Counted from the stretch's first letter, positions 8,228-17,602 are shown. The stretch: DNA of 41,353 nt from an uncultured Propionivibrio sp. (GCA_937923255.1 CALAIL010000001.1:1-41353), one strand, 5' to 3'. The notes: generated from the sequence alone by a model not told the origin. Numbers and translations are program-made.

Positions 8228-9933
8228 AGACGCGCTTTCAGGAATGCGATGATTTCGCGGGCAGGTACCATCTTCGCTTCGGTATCGCGGCGTCCTTGGT
8301 ATTCGAACAGCCCTTCCTTGAGGCCGCGTTCGCCGATGACGACACGGTGTGGAATGCCGATCAGTTCCATGTCGGCAAACAGCACGCCGGGGCGCTCATT
8401 GCGGTCATCGAGCAGAACATCGATACCGGCTGCTTGTAAATCGGTATAGAGTGCGTCGGCTGCCGTTCTGACTGTTTCGCTTTTGGCATAACCCATCGGA
8501 ACGATGCAAACCGTAAATGGCGCAATGGCCGCTGGAAAAATGCAGCCACGTTCGTCGTGGCACTGCTCGATAGCTGCACCGACGATGCGCGTGACGCCAA
8601 TACCGTAACAGCCCATTTCCATAAACTGACTTTGGCCGTTCTCGTCGAGGAAACTGCAATTGAGCGCCTCGGCATATTTGGTGCGCAATTGGAAGATATG
8701 CCCGACCTCAATGCCGCGACACAGCTCAAGCACGCCTTTACCGTCTGGCGAAGGGTCTCCGGCGACGACATTGCGAATGTCTGCAACGATGGAAGGTTCC
8801 GGCAGATCACGGCCGAAATTGACGCCGGTCAGGTGGAAGCCCGCTTCGTTGGCGCCGCAGATGAAATCGCTCATGGTAGCGACGGTGCGGTCGGCAATGA
8901 CGCGTACTTTGGCAGGGGCGACGCCGACCGGGCCGATGTATCCGGGTTGGCAGCCCAGGAAGTGTTCGATTTCAGCATCGGTGGCAAACCGGAAGGGATC
9001 AAGCCCCGGCAGCTTGCCTGTCTTGATCTCGTTGAGAGTGTGGTCGCCGCGTAGCAGTAGCAGTGTGAAAGCCTCATCGTGCATGACGGCGATAGCTTTG
9101 ACCGTTTTCTCAAAGGGCAAACCGAGATAGTTGGCGACATCTTCGCAGCGCGTCTGATTCGGTGTAGCGACCTTGCGCATCAATTCGCCGGCCGCGCCGC
9201 GTGGTTTGGTCGGTGCGAGTGCCTCGGCGAGTTCAACGTTGGCGGCGTAATCGGAGTCCGAACAATACGCAAGCGCATCCTCGCCAGAATCAGCCAGTAC
9301 GTGGAATTCGTGCGAACCGGTGCCGCCAATTGAACCGGTATCTGCGGCGACAGCACGGAATTCCAGTCCCAGACGGGTAAAAATCCGCGTGTAAGTGTCA
9401 AACATATTGCGGTATTCGCGTTGCAGATCGTCAAAACTGACGTGGAAAGAGTAGCCGTCCTTCATTAGAAATTCGCGGCCGCGCATGACGCCGAAACGCG
9501 GACGAATCTCGTCACGGAATTTCGTCTGGATCTGGTAGAAGTGCAACGGTAACTGGCGATAGCTTTTGACATCGCGACGCACAATATCGGTGATAACTTC
9601 TTCGTGTGTTGGGCCGATGACAAAATCACGCTGGTGGCGGTCTTTCAGGCGAAGCAGTTCGGGGCCATATTTTTCCCAGCGACCAGACTCTTGCCACAGT
9701 TCGCCCGGCTGCACGGCCGGCATCAGCAGTTCGACGGCGCCGGCGCGATTCATTTCTTCGCGGATGATGTTTTCTACCTTGCGTAGGATGCGTAGGCCAA
9801 GTGGCATCCAGGTGTAAATGCCGCCGGCGAGGCGTTTGATCAGTCCGGCGCGTAGCATCAATTGGTGACTGACAATTTCGGCGTCGTTGGGGGCTTCCTT
9901 AAGCGTGGAAATAAAAAATTGCGAGCTGCGCAT
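8215..9933 (-). CDS. proS: Prolyl-tRNA synthetase (bacterial type)
   Basis: Charges tRNA-Pro with proline. At 572 residues this is the full-length bacterial type. The N-terminal catalytic part begins [20 protein letters not shown] and contains class II motifs ([50 protein letters not shown]). An insertion editing domain of about 180 residues is present between motifs 2 and 3 ([49 protein letters not shown]), expected to hydrolyse mischarged Ala-tRNA-Pro. Motif 3 ([20 protein letters not shown]) and the anticodon-binding domain ([20 protein letters not shown]) complete it. It is divergent from rppH across a 559-base gap and is followed by the lytic transglycosylase gene. Confidence 0.97.
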   Translation of the reverse strand: MRSSQFFISTLKEAPNDAEIVSHQLMLRAGLIKRLAGGIYTWMPLGLRILRKVENIIREEMNRAGAVELLMPAVQPGELWQESGRWEKYGPELLRLKDRHQRDFVIGPTHEEVITDIVRRDVKSYRQLPLHFYQIQTKFRDEIRPRFGVMRGREFLMKDGYSFHVSFDDLQREYRNMFDTYTRIFTRLGLEFRAVAADTGSIGGTGSHEFHVLADSGEDALAYCSDSDYAANVELAEALAPTKPRGAAGELMRKVATPNQTRCEDVANYLGLPFEKTVKAIAVMHDEAFTLLLLRGDHTLNEIKTGKLPGLDPFRFATDAEIEHFLGCQPGYIGPVGVAPAKVRVIADRTVATMSDFICGANEAGFHLTGVNFGRDLPEPSIVADIRNVVAGDPSPDGKGVLELCRGIEVGHIFQLRTKYAEALNCSFLDENGQSQFMEMGCYGIGVTRIVGAAIEQCHDERGCIFPAAIAPFTVCIVPMGYAKSETVRTAADALYTDLQAAGIDVLLDDRNERPGVLFADMELIGIPHRVVIGERGLKEGLFEYQGRRDTEAKMVPAREIIAFLKARLCTA

Positions 9934-10492
9934 AATAGGTCTGAATACCCTAGGTCTAAAAATAAAAACGCAATTCTACAAGAGCGATCAGCGAAGACGA
10001 AGTCCGTAAGATATAAATCCCGGATGCATTGGCTGGCATTTTGTGCAGATCGACCTACTCGTGTGCGATGTCGTCACAATCAGGCGGATAGTAGAAATTT
10101 GATCTGTTGCTGGATGGTTCAAATTTTTTTGTTTTCCTGCCTCTGTCTGAAGATACCGGATACAGGCAGGGGGTATGCGATGTTATGTCCCGCCGGGATG
10201 GCTAAAAATTAGCCTGTCGCCCGCTCTGTTTTCAGAAAGCCTGGGTTGATTGCGATCTACCCAGCGGTACGTAGCCTTACGCATATCCTCTGGCCGGTTT
10301 TTTCGAAAATCATGCAGCGCAACGGATTCGTGCTGATGTGCTATTTCAGCTTTTGAACGTCATAGTAGGAATACGAGGAAGGCTGATAACAAAACACGAC
10401 TTGCTAGGTGTGTTTTTGGTACCGCGGTGCTTTCCAAGTGAAGCGAAATGTGAAAGAATCCTCTTAACTCATAGATTAAGCAGGTTATTGAT
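9934..10492. other. Intergenic region between proS and rppH, no gene seen
   Basis: A gap of about 560 bases between divergent genes. I see no convincing gene. On the minus strand a TAGAAT at 9973-9978 is a possible -10 box for proS, but its -35 match is poor. A 7-base direct repeat TAGGTCT (9936-9942 and 9951-9957) sits just before proS. No tRNA, terminator or riboswitch fold was recognised. The region is long for a simple promoter gap and could hide a small RNA, but nothing in the sequence demonstrates one. Confidence 0.5.
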
Positions 10493-11032
10493 ATGCTCGA
10501 CCGTGAAGGGTATCGCCCGAACGTCGGCATCATTCTATGCAACGCTCGAAACGAGGTTTTTTGGGGAAAGCGGATTCGGGAGCATTCGTGGCAGTTTCCA
10601 CAGGGAGGGATTAAGCGAGGGGAGTCGCCTGAACAGGCGATGTTCCGCGAACTCCATGAGGAAGTTGGCTTGTTTCCCGAACATGTGAGCATCCTTGGTC
10701 GAACTCGTGACTGGTTGCGCTACGATGTGCCGGTGCATTGGATCAGGCGTGAATGGCGCGGTAGTTACCGTGGGCAGAAACAGATCTGGTTTTTGTTGCG
10801 CTTGACGGGGCGTGATTCCGATATTTCTCTGCGTGCCTGTGACCATCCGGAGTTTGATGCATGGCGATGGTCCAATTATTGGGTTTCGCTAGATTCGGTA
10901 ATTGAATTCAAGCGCGGTGTCTACGAACAGGCGCTCAATGAGCTGGCCCGTTTTCTTGATGCTGATTACCGCAGAATGCGACGTAATCGTGCACGTCACA
11001 GGGTAAACTCCAGTTTCGAAGAAGTTAGCTAG
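10493..11032 (+). CDS. rppH: RNA pyrophosphohydrolase RppH (Nudix)
   Basis: Removes pyrophosphate from the 5' triphosphate end of mRNAs and so triggers RNase E-dependent decay. The 179-residue product starts [17 protein letters not shown], as RppH proteins do. The Nudix box is complete, from GGIKRGE at 38-44 through RELHEEVGL at 52-60. The downstream [11 protein letters not shown] and the [12 protein letters not shown] segment are RppH-specific and separate it from other Nudix hydrolases. The basic C-terminal tail ([11 protein letters not shown]) may contact RNA. Pairing with divergent proS is a common betaproteobacterial arrangement. Confidence 0.95.
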   Translation: MLDREGYRPNVGIILCNARNEVFWGKRIREHSWQFPQGGIKRGESPEQAMFRELHEEVGLFPEHVSILGRTRDWLRYDVPVHWIRREWRGSYRGQKQIWFLLRLTGRDSDISLRACDHPEFDAWRWSNYWVSLDSVIEFKRGVYEQALNELARFLDADYRRMRRNRARHRVNSSFEEVS

Positions 11033-11146
11033 ATCCCGAGTATGAGTGAGTCTTTTATGCAGGAGACCAGCGGCATAGGCATATTGGCCTACTGCTGCGT
11101 GTAAGAGCGAAACGGTGTTCTAGTCATTGGTTCGACGTGGCAGCCA

Positions 11147-11176
11147 TTGACTTTTCTGTGGCTCTTGCAATAAAAT
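11147..11176 (+). promoter_or_regulatory. Sigma-70 promoter for rplM-rpsI
   Basis: TTGACT at 11147-11152 and TAAAAT at 11171-11176, separated by 18 bases. Each hexamer matches consensus at five of six positions. Transcription would begin near 11183, leaving a leader of about 37 bases before rplM. This is a strong match in the right place for a ribosomal protein operon. Confidence 0.7.
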
Positions 11177-11219
11177 CCGTCACTTTCTGTCATTAAGATA
11201 AATAAGGACGACGTCCGAA

Positions 11220-11648
11220 ATGAAGACATTTTCTGCCAAACCGCATGAAGTAACGCGAGAGTGGTTCGTGGTCGATGCTACTGATAAGGTATTGGGGCGT
11301 CTGGCGGCCGAGATTGCTCGCCGTTTACGCGGCAAGCACAAATCCGAATATACGCCTCATGTTGATACCGGCGACTATATTGTCGTGACAAATGTCGAGA
11401 GTATTCGCGTTACTGGTAATAAGGCTAATGATAAGAAATACTATCGTCATTCAGGTTATCCTGGCGGCGTGTATGAGACGAACTTTGCCAAAATGCAGCA
11501 ACGTTTTCCTGGGCGCGCGCTTGAGAAGGCCGTTAAGGGGATGCTTCCGAAAGGGCCTTTAGGTTACGCGATGCTCAAGAAAATGAAGTGTTATGTCGGC
11601 GCCAACCATCCCCACGCGGCTCAGCAGCCGAAGGTTCTGGAAATCTAA
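11220..11648 (+). CDS. rplM: Large ribosomal subunit protein L13 (uL13)
   Basis: Early-assembly protein of the 50S subunit. The 142-residue product matches the bacterial L13 length and shows family segments throughout: [20 protein letters not shown] at the N-terminus, [18 protein letters not shown], the [10 protein letters not shown] motif and the C-terminal [19 protein letters not shown]. The start is the first codon after a purine-rich AAGGACGACG leader. It is the first gene of the standard rplM-rpsI operon, 15 bases ahead of rpsI. Confidence 0.98.
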   Translation: MKTFSAKPHEVTREWFVVDATDKVLGRLAAEIARRLRGKHKSEYTPHVDTGDYIVVTNVESIRVTGNKANDKKYYRHSGYPGGVYETNFAKMQQRFPGRALEKAVKGMLPKGPLGYAMLKKMKCYVGANHPHAAQQPKVLEI

Positions 11649-11663
11649 GAGAGTTCATTCAAT

Positions 11664-12056
11664 ATGGCTGATAATTTCTATTATGGTACGGGGCGCCGTA
11701 AAAGTGCCGTTGCGCGGGTTTTCATGAAGCGAGGCTCAGGCAATATTGTGGTCAACGGTAAACCGGTTGATGAGTTCTTTTCGCGTGAGACCGGACGGAT
11801 GATTGTGCGGCAACCACTTGAGCTGGTTGATCAGTCCCAAGGGTTTGATATCATGGTCAATGTTTCTGGCGGTGGGGAGTCTGGTCAGGCTGGTGCGGTG
11901 CGTCATGGTATTACACGTGCGTTGATTGAATATGATATTGCGTTGAAACCTGCTTTGTCGCAAGCCGGATTCGTTACTCGTGATGCGCGCGAAGTTGAGC
12001 GAAAAAAGGTTGGCCTGCACAAAGCGCGTCGCCGTAAGCAATTCTCGAAACGTTGA
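11664..12056 (+). CDS. rpsI: Small ribosomal subunit protein S9 (uS9)
   Basis: 30S head protein whose C-terminal tail reaches the P-site tRNA anticodon stem. The 130-residue product begins [20 protein letters not shown], the usual GTGRRK start region. It contains [20 protein letters not shown] and ends in the universally conserved basic tail ending QFSKR, so the P-site contact residue is intact. It is followed by a strong intrinsic terminator at 12091-12120. Confidence 0.98.
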   Translation: MADNFYYGTGRRKSAVARVFMKRGSGNIVVNGKPVDEFFSRETGRMIVRQPLELVDQSQGFDIMVNVSGGGESGQAGAVRHGITRALIEYDIALKPALSQAGFVTRDAREVERKKVGLHKARRRKQFSKR

Positions 12057-12090
12057 TCGGATTTGCTTTGTAGTGTTCTTCTTTACCAAA

Positions 12091-12120
12091 GAAAGCCGCC
12101 TTATGGGCGGCTTTCGTTTT
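12091..12120 (+). terminator. Rho-independent terminator after rpsI
   Basis: GAAAGCCGCC (12091-12100), loop TTATG... closing at GGCGGCTTTC (12106-12115), then GTTTT. This is a perfect 10-base stem with a five-base loop. The T tract is short and interrupted by a G, so some read-through into the next gene, which starts only about 30 bases later, is plausible. Confidence 0.88.
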
Positions 12121-12149
12121 CTACGTCTTGATTGTGATGGAGATAGGTG

Positions 12150-12926
12150 GTGACTTCCAGAGCTGCCTCAAAGCTTAGACGTTTGCGTCAGCGGTTTGGC
12201 ATTGGCGCACCACGTGTGGCAATACGCAGGCATATCCCATGGTATTGGCGCGTTTTGTCAGGTATTGTTTTAGTGGCAGCAGTCGCATTTATTTTATGGG
12301 GTTACGAAACATTCTATCTAAGGACGCGATTGACGACTGCTCATGATCAGGAGGAGTCGTTACGTGAAATCCAGTCTTTGCGCAACCATGTGATGGAACT
12401 TGATCGTGAACTGACTAAGTTGCGAGGCATGACGAGTACGGAAGATAGCCGTCTGCAGATTGAGAAAACGACGTTGCAGCAATTGTCCGAACAGGTTCGA
12501 GCACTGGGGATAGAAAATGCTGCACTGAAGCAGGATCTGGCGTTTTTTGAGGAATTGATGCCCTCTGCTACGTTAGGTGATAAAACTGGTTTTAAAATCA
12601 ATCAATTGCGTGTCGAGCCGAGCAAAAATAACGGGGAATTTCAGTATCGGATGTTGGTCGTTTATAACGTGGGACGCCATGCTACGCCGAAAGCGATGCA
12701 GGGACGCCTGCGCCTGATTGTCAAAATTCGGCAGAACGGGAAGAATGCTACGATATCAATTCCCACCAAATCGGAGGAAAATACGGAGCGTTTCCTTTTC
12801 GAGTTGAAGTCGCTTCACCGGCTCGAAGGGGTTTTTGCCATACCACAGGATGCGACACTGAGGTCGGTGGAAGCCCAATTGTTGCAGGATGGCGCAGTTC
12901 GCGCCAAACAGTCTGTCGTGTTTTAA
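12150..12926 (+). CDS. Single-pass membrane coiled-coil protein (DUF6776-like)
   Basis: A conserved protein of unknown function that resembles the DUF6776 family found next to bactofilin genes in betaproteobacteria. A basic N-terminus precedes one transmembrane segment (VLSGIVLVAAVAFILWGYETF, about residues 34-54). A coiled coil of roughly 80 residues follows (about 60-140, with LREIQSLRNHVMELDRELTK), then a compact C-terminal domain of about 110 residues rich in beta-type segments and ending AKQSVVF. This topology places the coiled coil and C-terminal domain outside the inner membrane. Two in-frame GTG codons occur at 12147 and 12150; GGAG lies seven bases before the second and only four before the first, so I chose 12150. 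It precedes the bactofilin by nine bases, suggesting a joint role in the envelope or cell shape (inference). Confidence 0.8.
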   Translation: MTSRAASKLRRLRQRFGIGAPRVAIRRHIPWYWRVLSGIVLVAAVAFILWGYETFYLRTRLTTAHDQEESLREIQSLRNHVMELDRELTKLRGMTSTEDSRLQIEKTTLQQLSEQVRALGIENAALKQDLAFFEELMPSATLGDKTGFKINQLRVEPSKNNGEFQYRMLVVYNVGRHATPKAMQGRLRLIVKIRQNGKNATISIPTKSEENTERFLFELKSLHRLEGVFAIPQDATLRSVEAQLLQDGAVRAKQSVVF

Positions 12927-12935
12927 GGAGGGATT

Positions 12936-13349
12936 ATGTTTGGTACAAAAAATAGTGGCGCAGCAAAAAACGCGATTGATACGCTGATTGGCATCAACAC
13001 CAAGATAGAAGGGGATGTGACCTTCTGCGGCGGTTTGCGGATCGATGGTGAAGTGCGCGGGAATATCCGTTGTGAGGAAGGTCAGCAGGGAACCCTGGTC
13101 ATCAGTGAAAAAGCCACTGTTGAGGGCGAGGTGCGTGTCGGACATGTCGTAGTCAATGGTACGATCATTGGCCCTGTCAGCGCGAGTGAGTCTCTGGAAC
13201 TCTTGTCTGCGGCGCATGTCACAGGCGACGTAGAGTATCAGCAAATCGAGATCCAGCAGGGCGCTGTCATTGAAGGACGTTTGGTTCATCTTCCTGGCGC
13301 CAAGAATGTTGAGCTTAAACTGGCATCGAATAGTGGACTGGCTGACTGA
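12936..13349 (+). CDS. Bactofilin family cytoskeletal protein
   Basis: Bactofilins polymerise without nucleotide into membrane-associated filaments that scaffold cell-wall or appendage proteins. This 137-residue protein shows the central bactofilin (DUF583) beta-helix repeat pattern: DTLIGINTKIEGDVTFCGGL, RIDGEVRGNIRC, ATVEGEVRVGHVVVNGTIIG, and VTGDVEYQQIEIQQGAVIEG. Glycine and valine recur about every 17 residues, as expected for helical turns. Short, poorly structured N- and C-terminal tails flank it. A good AAGGAGG-type ribosome-binding site precedes the ATG. It lies between the coiled-coil membrane protein and erpA. Confidence 0.93.
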   Translation: MFGTKNSGAAKNAIDTLIGINTKIEGDVTFCGGLRIDGEVRGNIRCEEGQQGTLVISEKATVEGEVRVGHVVVNGTIIGPVSASESLELLSAAHVTGDVEYQQIEIQQGAVIEGRLVHLPGAKNVELKLASNSGLAD

Positions 13350-13378
13350 TCTTGATCCAGCCATAGGAGGTTGAAGAA

Positions 13379-13729
13379 ATGAATACTGCCGCAGAATTGC
13401 CAATGCCTTTTTTATTTACCGATAGCGCTGCCAATAAGGTCAAAGAACTCATCGTAGAGGAAGGCAATCCAGATTTGAAACTGCGCGTATTTGTGACAGG
13501 AGGCGGGTGCTCCGGGTTCCAGTATGGTTTTACATTTGACGAAGAAATCAGCGATGACGATACGGTGATGCAGAAAAATGGCGTTACTTTGTTGGTTGAT
13601 CCGATGAGCTATCAGTATCTTGTCGGCGCGGAAATTGACTATACGGAAGACCTTGAAGGCTCGCAGTTCGTTATCAAAAATCCGAATGCCACATCGACCT
13701 GTGGTTGCGGCTCATCCTTCTCCGCCTAA
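13379..13729 (+). CDS. erpA: Iron-sulfur cluster insertion protein ErpA
   Basis: A-type carrier that delivers Fe-S clusters to apoproteins, classically IspG/IspH. The 116-residue protein has the three cluster-ligand cysteines C44 ([11 protein letters not shown]), C108 and C110 (CGCGSSFSA at the C-terminus). The acidic segment EEISDDD after the first motif and [20 protein letters not shown] are typical of ErpA in betaproteobacteria rather than IscA. AGGAGG precedes the ATG. In many relatives anmK follows erpA; here the accessory operon follows after a 335-base gap. The neighbouring radical SAM enzymes need 4Fe-4S clusters, but erpA is a housekeeping gene and the adjacency may be incidental. 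Confidence 0.95.
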   Translation: MNTAAELPMPFLFTDSAANKVKELIVEEGNPDLKLRVFVTGGGCSGFQYGFTFDEEISDDDTVMQKNGVTLLVDPMSYQYLVGAEIDYTEDLEGSQFVIKNPNATSTCGCGSSFSA

Positions 13730-14064
13730 TACCGGCCTGCGGGCAGGGAGCGCGTTATTTGAATGAAGACGACACGATCGATCGTTGGTGGTTGATTGGA
13801 AGGTAGGTCAATTCGTGTTTGCTTTTAGGTATTGATAGATATTTTATGCCGGCTATCTATGGTTGCCGATCCTGAATGCAGCTGCTTTAACACGCGGGTA
13901 AGCGTTGTGGCTGATGAAGTTGGTTTTTTCTTATAACCTAACCCTATAAAGTAGCGAGCCGAAAACGAAAACCTACACAAATATAGCAGGGTGAAGCAAA
14001 GTCATTTGAAGCGCTAAATTTTTCGGCTATTGTGTCGTGAACAGCGATTAACAAAGGTCAAGTT
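13730..14064. other. Intergenic region upstream of the radical SAM operon
   Basis: A non-coding stretch of 335 bases, AT-richer towards its right half. The best promoter-like element is TATAAA at 13945-13950, with TTGGTT 19 bases upstream (13920-13925). The spacing is long, so this is weak. Transcription from there would leave a leader of about 110 bases before the TTG start at 14065. I recognised no terminator after erpA with a T tract, no cobalamin riboswitch B12-box and no tRNA. Confidence 0.4.
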
Positions 14065-14802
14065 TTGAGTAACTACTACACGACGCGCCGAATGTGGATT
14101 GAAGAAATTCCTGATGATGTCGTTGACCAGATGGCGGCCTTATATCTGGATCATTTTGACGGCACGTCCTATACATTATTTTGCAATGATTTAGCTGAGA
14201 AGGACGAAGCGATTCTGCTGTACTGCCATGAGGAATTGTGTGGCTTTACGGTACTCAAAATTTTTTCTGATGACTGGAATGGACGCCGTGTACGTATTGT
14301 CTATTCCGGAGACACTATCGTTGCGCCCCAACATTGGGGGCAGCAATCCTTGGCTTTTGCATGGATTGCGCGTGTTGGTGAGATCAAGCGAGAAATGCCG
14401 GAATACCCGCTTTTCTGGTTTCTGCTGGTCAAAGGGCACCGTACTTTTAAGTATCTGTCTGTTTTCGGAAAATCATTTTTCCCTCATTGGTCGGAATTTC
14501 GTCCTGATTTGAAATGCTTAGCCGATCAATTGGCGATCAAAAAATTCGGCAGTGACTATGATGCAAATGCCGGTGTGGTTTGTTTCTCTGAATCGCGCGG
14601 ACATCTTAAATGCGAGATCGCTGAACCTACGCCAGAAGAAATGCAGCGGATATCCACCCGTTTTTTTATGGAAAAAAATCCGGGCTATCGTCTGGGGCAT
14701 GAACTCGTCTGCCTTTGTGAATTGGAATCCCCGAATATGAAACCGCTTGCCGCGCGGATATTCAATAAAGCCAGCCGCGCAGCAGGTGTCGATATTTCAT
14801 GA
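14065..14802 (+). CDS. GNAT-like acyltransferase, first gene of the radical SAM operon
   Basis: A 245-residue soluble protein that I read as GNAT-like with moderate confidence. The central part has the strand-helix pattern of that fold (AILLYCHEELCGFTVLKIF, RIVYSGDTIVAPQHWGQQSL), although the classical RxxGxG acetyl-CoA loop is not clean. No signal peptide or membrane segment is evident. The start is TTG at 14065, with AAAGG about nine bases upstream; the next candidate, ATG at 14092, has no ribosome-binding site. The 3' end overlaps the GH3 gene by four bases (ATGA). Its base composition looks somewhat AT-richer than the following genes. Role unknown; position suggests transfer of an acyl or acetyl group in the same pathway as the GH3 enzyme. 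Confidence 0.7.
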   Translation: MSNYYTTRRMWIEEIPDDVVDQMAALYLDHFDGTSYTLFCNDLAEKDEAILLYCHEELCGFTVLKIFSDDWNGRRVRIVYSGDTIVAPQHWGQQSLAFAWIARVGEIKREMPEYPLFWFLLVKGHRTFKYLSVFGKSFFPHWSEFRPDLKCLADQLAIKKFGSDYDANAGVVCFSESRGHLKCEIAEPTPEEMQRISTRFFMEKNPGYRLGHELVCLCELESPNMKPLAARIFNKASRAAGVDIS

Positions 14803-16187
14803 GTGGCAACTTTCAGGATGGTGAGGGAGCTGCGACAGAGAGGGGGGAGCAGAAAAATGCCTGGCTGCTGCAAACCCTAAAACGAAACCGGAATACTGCC
14901 TATCTGAAGCAGTTTGGTTCTCCTGAAACAGCGGCCGCGTTCCGGGAACGTGTTCCTGTGTGTATTTACGAAGACCTCTTGCCTTGGTTAGCACGTATTC
15001 AGGCGGGTGATGCAGACATTCTTTTCGCCGGACGCCCTGTTGCCTACGAACGGACAGGGGGTAGTACAGGCGGCGTCAAATTGATTCCTTATACTGACGA
15101 AGGGTTGTCTGACTTCCAGAATGATATTGTGCCTTGGTTGATCGACACTATCCAAAGGCATCACATCACGGGCCGTGTCTATTTTTCCATTAGTCCGGCG
15201 ACTCGGCCGATAGCGTTCAACAACGGCATTCCGGTCGGATTGCCCGATGCGGCCTACCTTGGCGAAATCGCAGGCGGCATGCTTACCGCCATGACAGCGG
15301 TGCCACTAGATGTGGCGAATCTTTCTGATGTGACGCAATGGCGGCAGCGAACGCTTGCGTATCTCAAGGCAGCCAGTGATCTTGAGCTGATTTCGGTGTG
15401 GAGCCCGACGTTTCTGTTGCGCTTGCTGGACGAAATTCCCGATCCGCAGGGATGTTGGTCGCGTCTAAAAATTGTCAGCTGTTGGGCATCGGCCTCATCC
15501 CGACGGTTTGCCGATGAAGTTCAACGGCGACTCCCGCATGCCCGCCTGCAACCAAAGGGACTGCTGTCGACCGAGGCGGTGGTGACCGTACCGGATAGAA
15601 AGGGGCGCCCGCTACCCGCTCGCCATGTCTTTATCGAATACGCCAAAGATGGACGCTTTTTCCTGGAGGATGCGTTGCAAATGGGTGAAGCGTATGAGGC
15701 GATTGTAACGACGGCTAGCGGGCTGTATCGTTACCGAACGGGTGACTGGCTCAGATGTGAAGGGCACACGACACAGGGGCGTCCCATTCTGGAATTTGTC
15801 GGGCGCGGTGCGCTGACCTGTGATCTGGTTGGAGAGAAACTGAATGAGTCTTTTGTGGCTCGTTGCCTTCAGGCATTATCTGCGTTGCCGGTATCTTCCA
15901 TGCTGTTGCCCGATGCTGACTGCCCAGGCTATGTGCTTATCTGTACGCGTGTTCCAGGCGAGGCAGTGCTGGCAAAGTTGGAAGCATTGCTGTGTACTAA
16001 CCCTCAGTATGCGTATGCGCGCAGGCTCGGACAGCTTGCACCGCTGCGGGTATTAACGCATCCGGAACCATTCCGGGTTATTGAGCGTACGATGCTGGCG
16101 CGCGGTGCGCGCCTCGGCGATATTAAACCGCTGGCCTTGCGCCGGGAGGCATTTTGGTTACCTCTGTTTAAATCTTTCTGCCCATGA
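14799..16187 (+). CDS. GH3-family acyl-adenylating / amide-forming enzyme
   Basis: A 462-residue member of the GH3 (auxin-responsive promoter) family. Plant members adenylate a carboxylic acid with ATP and transfer the acyl group to an amino acid amine. Recognisable ANL-type motifs are the ATP-binding segment RTGGSTGGVKLIPYT (85-99), GLLSTEA (254-260, the second nucleotide-binding region) and YRYRTGD (310-316). A smaller C-terminal domain follows from about residue 325 (EFVGRGALTCDLVGEKLNE). No carrier-protein or reductase domain is fused. The gene overlaps its neighbours by four bases on each side, so it is tightly embedded in the operon. I infer that it activates a fatty or other carboxylic acid and forms an amide (less likely an ester or thioester). 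The substrate is not readable from sequence. Confidence 0.88.
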   Translation: MSGNFQDGEGAATERGEQKNAWLLQTLKRNRNTAYLKQFGSPETAAAFRERVPVCIYEDLLPWLARIQAGDADILFAGRPVAYERTGGSTGGVKLIPYTDEGLSDFQNDIVPWLIDTIQRHHITGRVYFSISPATRPIAFNNGIPVGLPDAAYLGEIAGGMLTAMTAVPLDVANLSDVTQWRQRTLAYLKAASDLELISVWSPTFLLRLLDEIPDPQGCWSRLKIVSCWASASSRRFADEVQRRLPHARLQPKGLLSTEAVVTVPDRKGRPLPARHVFIEYAKDGRFFLEDALQMGEAYEAIVTTASGLYRYRTGDWLRCEGHTTQGRPILEFVGRGALTCDLVGEKLNESFVARCLQALSALPVSSMLLPDADCPGYVLICTRVPGEAVLAKLEALLCTNPQYAYARRLGQLAPLRVLTHPEPFRVIERTMLARGARLGDIKPLALRREAFWLPLFKSFCP

Positions 16188-17602
16188 AAATTACACTGAT
16201 TTCGCCCAAAGGCCCGCTTTATCGCGTGCGTGGTGGCATTTTCAAGCGCTCCCTTCGTTACCAACCGCTGACCTTGCCTACACTTGCGGCACTGGTGCCA
16301 GCGGATATGAACGCCGAAATTATGCTGATTGATGAAGGCATTACCCCTATCCCGGAGACGATCGATGCCGATCTGGTCGGAATGACCGTCATTACCGGCA
16401 CGGCACGGCGAGCCTACGAGCTGGCGGCACGCTTTCGGAGTCAGGGTCGTACGGTCGTTCTTGGCGGTCCGCACGTCACGTTGGTGCCCGAAGAAGCGGC
16501 CCGCCATGCCGACGCGATTTGTATAGGCTATGCCGAAGACAGTTGGCCCGTATTGCTGCGTGACTGGGCGGCCGGCCGCCTGCAACCGGTATATCGCCAG
16601 GCGCCTGATTTTTCCTTAAATCGCCCGGATATGCCGCATGCACGTCGGGATCTGTTCGATTCACGTCAATTTTTGACACAGGCTGTTTTCGAAGCGACGC
16701 GGTCGTGTGCGCATGCCTGCGAGTTTTGTGTCGCGCCCACCGCCTGGGGTCGGCGGCAATATCAAAAACCCGTCGATTGGGTCATTGAAGACATTCGTCG
16801 CGTTGGGCAGAAACGGATTCTCTTTGTCGATCTCAATCTGATTTCTGACCGAAATTACGCCAGGGAGCTGTTTACGCGCCTGATCCCATTGAATGTGCAA
16901 TGGTTTGGCTTGTCGACCGTTCTGCTGGCGCTAGATGCTGAACTGCTGGAGCTGGTGGCGCGCAGTGGTTGCCGCGGGCTGCTGCTCGGCCTAGAGACCG
17001 TCACACCGGAAAGCCTTGGAGATGCCGGAAAGCGTTTCAACGGTGCGGTACATTTCAAGGATTTCATCGCTGACCTGCACCGGCTCGGCATCGCGGTCCA
17101 GGGGTGTTTTGTTTTTGGCCTGGAGCATGATACGCCCGGTGTTTTCGACGCGACGGTGGAGTTTGCGATCGACGCTGGCGTTGACCTACCGCGCTTTGCC
17201 GTCCTTACGCCGTTTCCGGGGACGCCGCTATACCGTCGTTTGGACGCCAGCGGTCGAATCCTTAGCCGGGATTGGGACCTCTATGATGGGCAACATGTCG
17301 TTTTTCAGCCGTACAACATGTCCGTGCGCGAACTTGCGGAAGGCCACGAACGCGCCTGGAAAGCAACTTATCGCTGGTCGGCAATTGCCAGACGTCTGTG
17401 GCGGGCGCGCAACTTCCGACCGCTGGCACTGACTGCCAATTTCGGCTACCGATTTTATGCACACAATTTGCATCGTTTCTACACGTGCGACTGGCCGATA
17501 CAGCCCCTGCCTTCGCTATCCACAGATAAGAAGGCGGTGAGCAGCGTGGTGTTTCAAGCGCCAAAATCTTCAGCGCGCACTCAGAGAACCGTATGCGGTT
17601 GA
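16184..17602 (+). CDS. Cobalamin-binding-type radical SAM enzyme, paralog 1
   Basis: A 472-residue class B-type radical SAM protein. Residues 1-140 form a Rossmann-like B12-binding domain (MKITLISPKGPLYR, TARRAYELAARF, VVLGGPHVTLVPEEA). The radical SAM domain starts with the cluster motif C175-x3-C179-x2-C182 (CAHACEFC) and continues with RILFVDLNLISD, SGCRGLLLGLET and TPFPGTPLYRRL. The DxHxxG lower-ligand motif of methionine synthase is absent, as is usual in this class. It is the most divergent of the four paralogs: it has CAHACEFC instead of GCRFxCxFC, VDLN instead of VDDN, and a different tail. Known relatives methylate unactivated carbons, form rings (BchE) or contract rings (OxsB, HpnJ), so the chemistry cannot be fixed from sequence. 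It overlaps GH3 by 4 and paralog 2 by 10 bases. Confidence 0.9.
   Translation: MKITLISPKGPLYRVRGGIFKRSLRYQPLTLPTLAALVPADMNAEIMLIDEGITPIPETIDADLVGMTVITGTARRAYELAARFRSQGRTVVLGGPHVTLVPEEAARHADAICIGYAEDSWPVLLRDWAAGRLQPVYRQAPDFSLNRPDMPHARRDLFDSRQFLTQAVFEATRSCAHACEFCVAPTAWGRRQYQKPVDWVIEDIRRVGQKRILFVDLNLISDRNYARELFTRLIPLNVQWFGLSTVLLALDAELLELVARSGCRGLLLGLETVTPESLGDAGKRFNGAVHFKDFIADLHRLGIAVQGCFVFGLEHDTPGVFDATVEFAIDAGVDLPRFAVLTPFPGTPLYRRLDASGRILSRDWDLYDGQHVVFQPYNMSVRELAEGHERAWKATYRWSAIARRLWRARNFRPLALTANFGYRFYAHNLHRFYTCDWPIQPLPSLSTDKKAVSSVVFQAPKSSARTQRTVCG

Noticed and set aside
13730..14064. Cobalamin riboswitch ahead of the B12-dependent operon
   Set aside because: I looked for the conserved B12-box (GCCACTG-type) and paired stems and did not find them.
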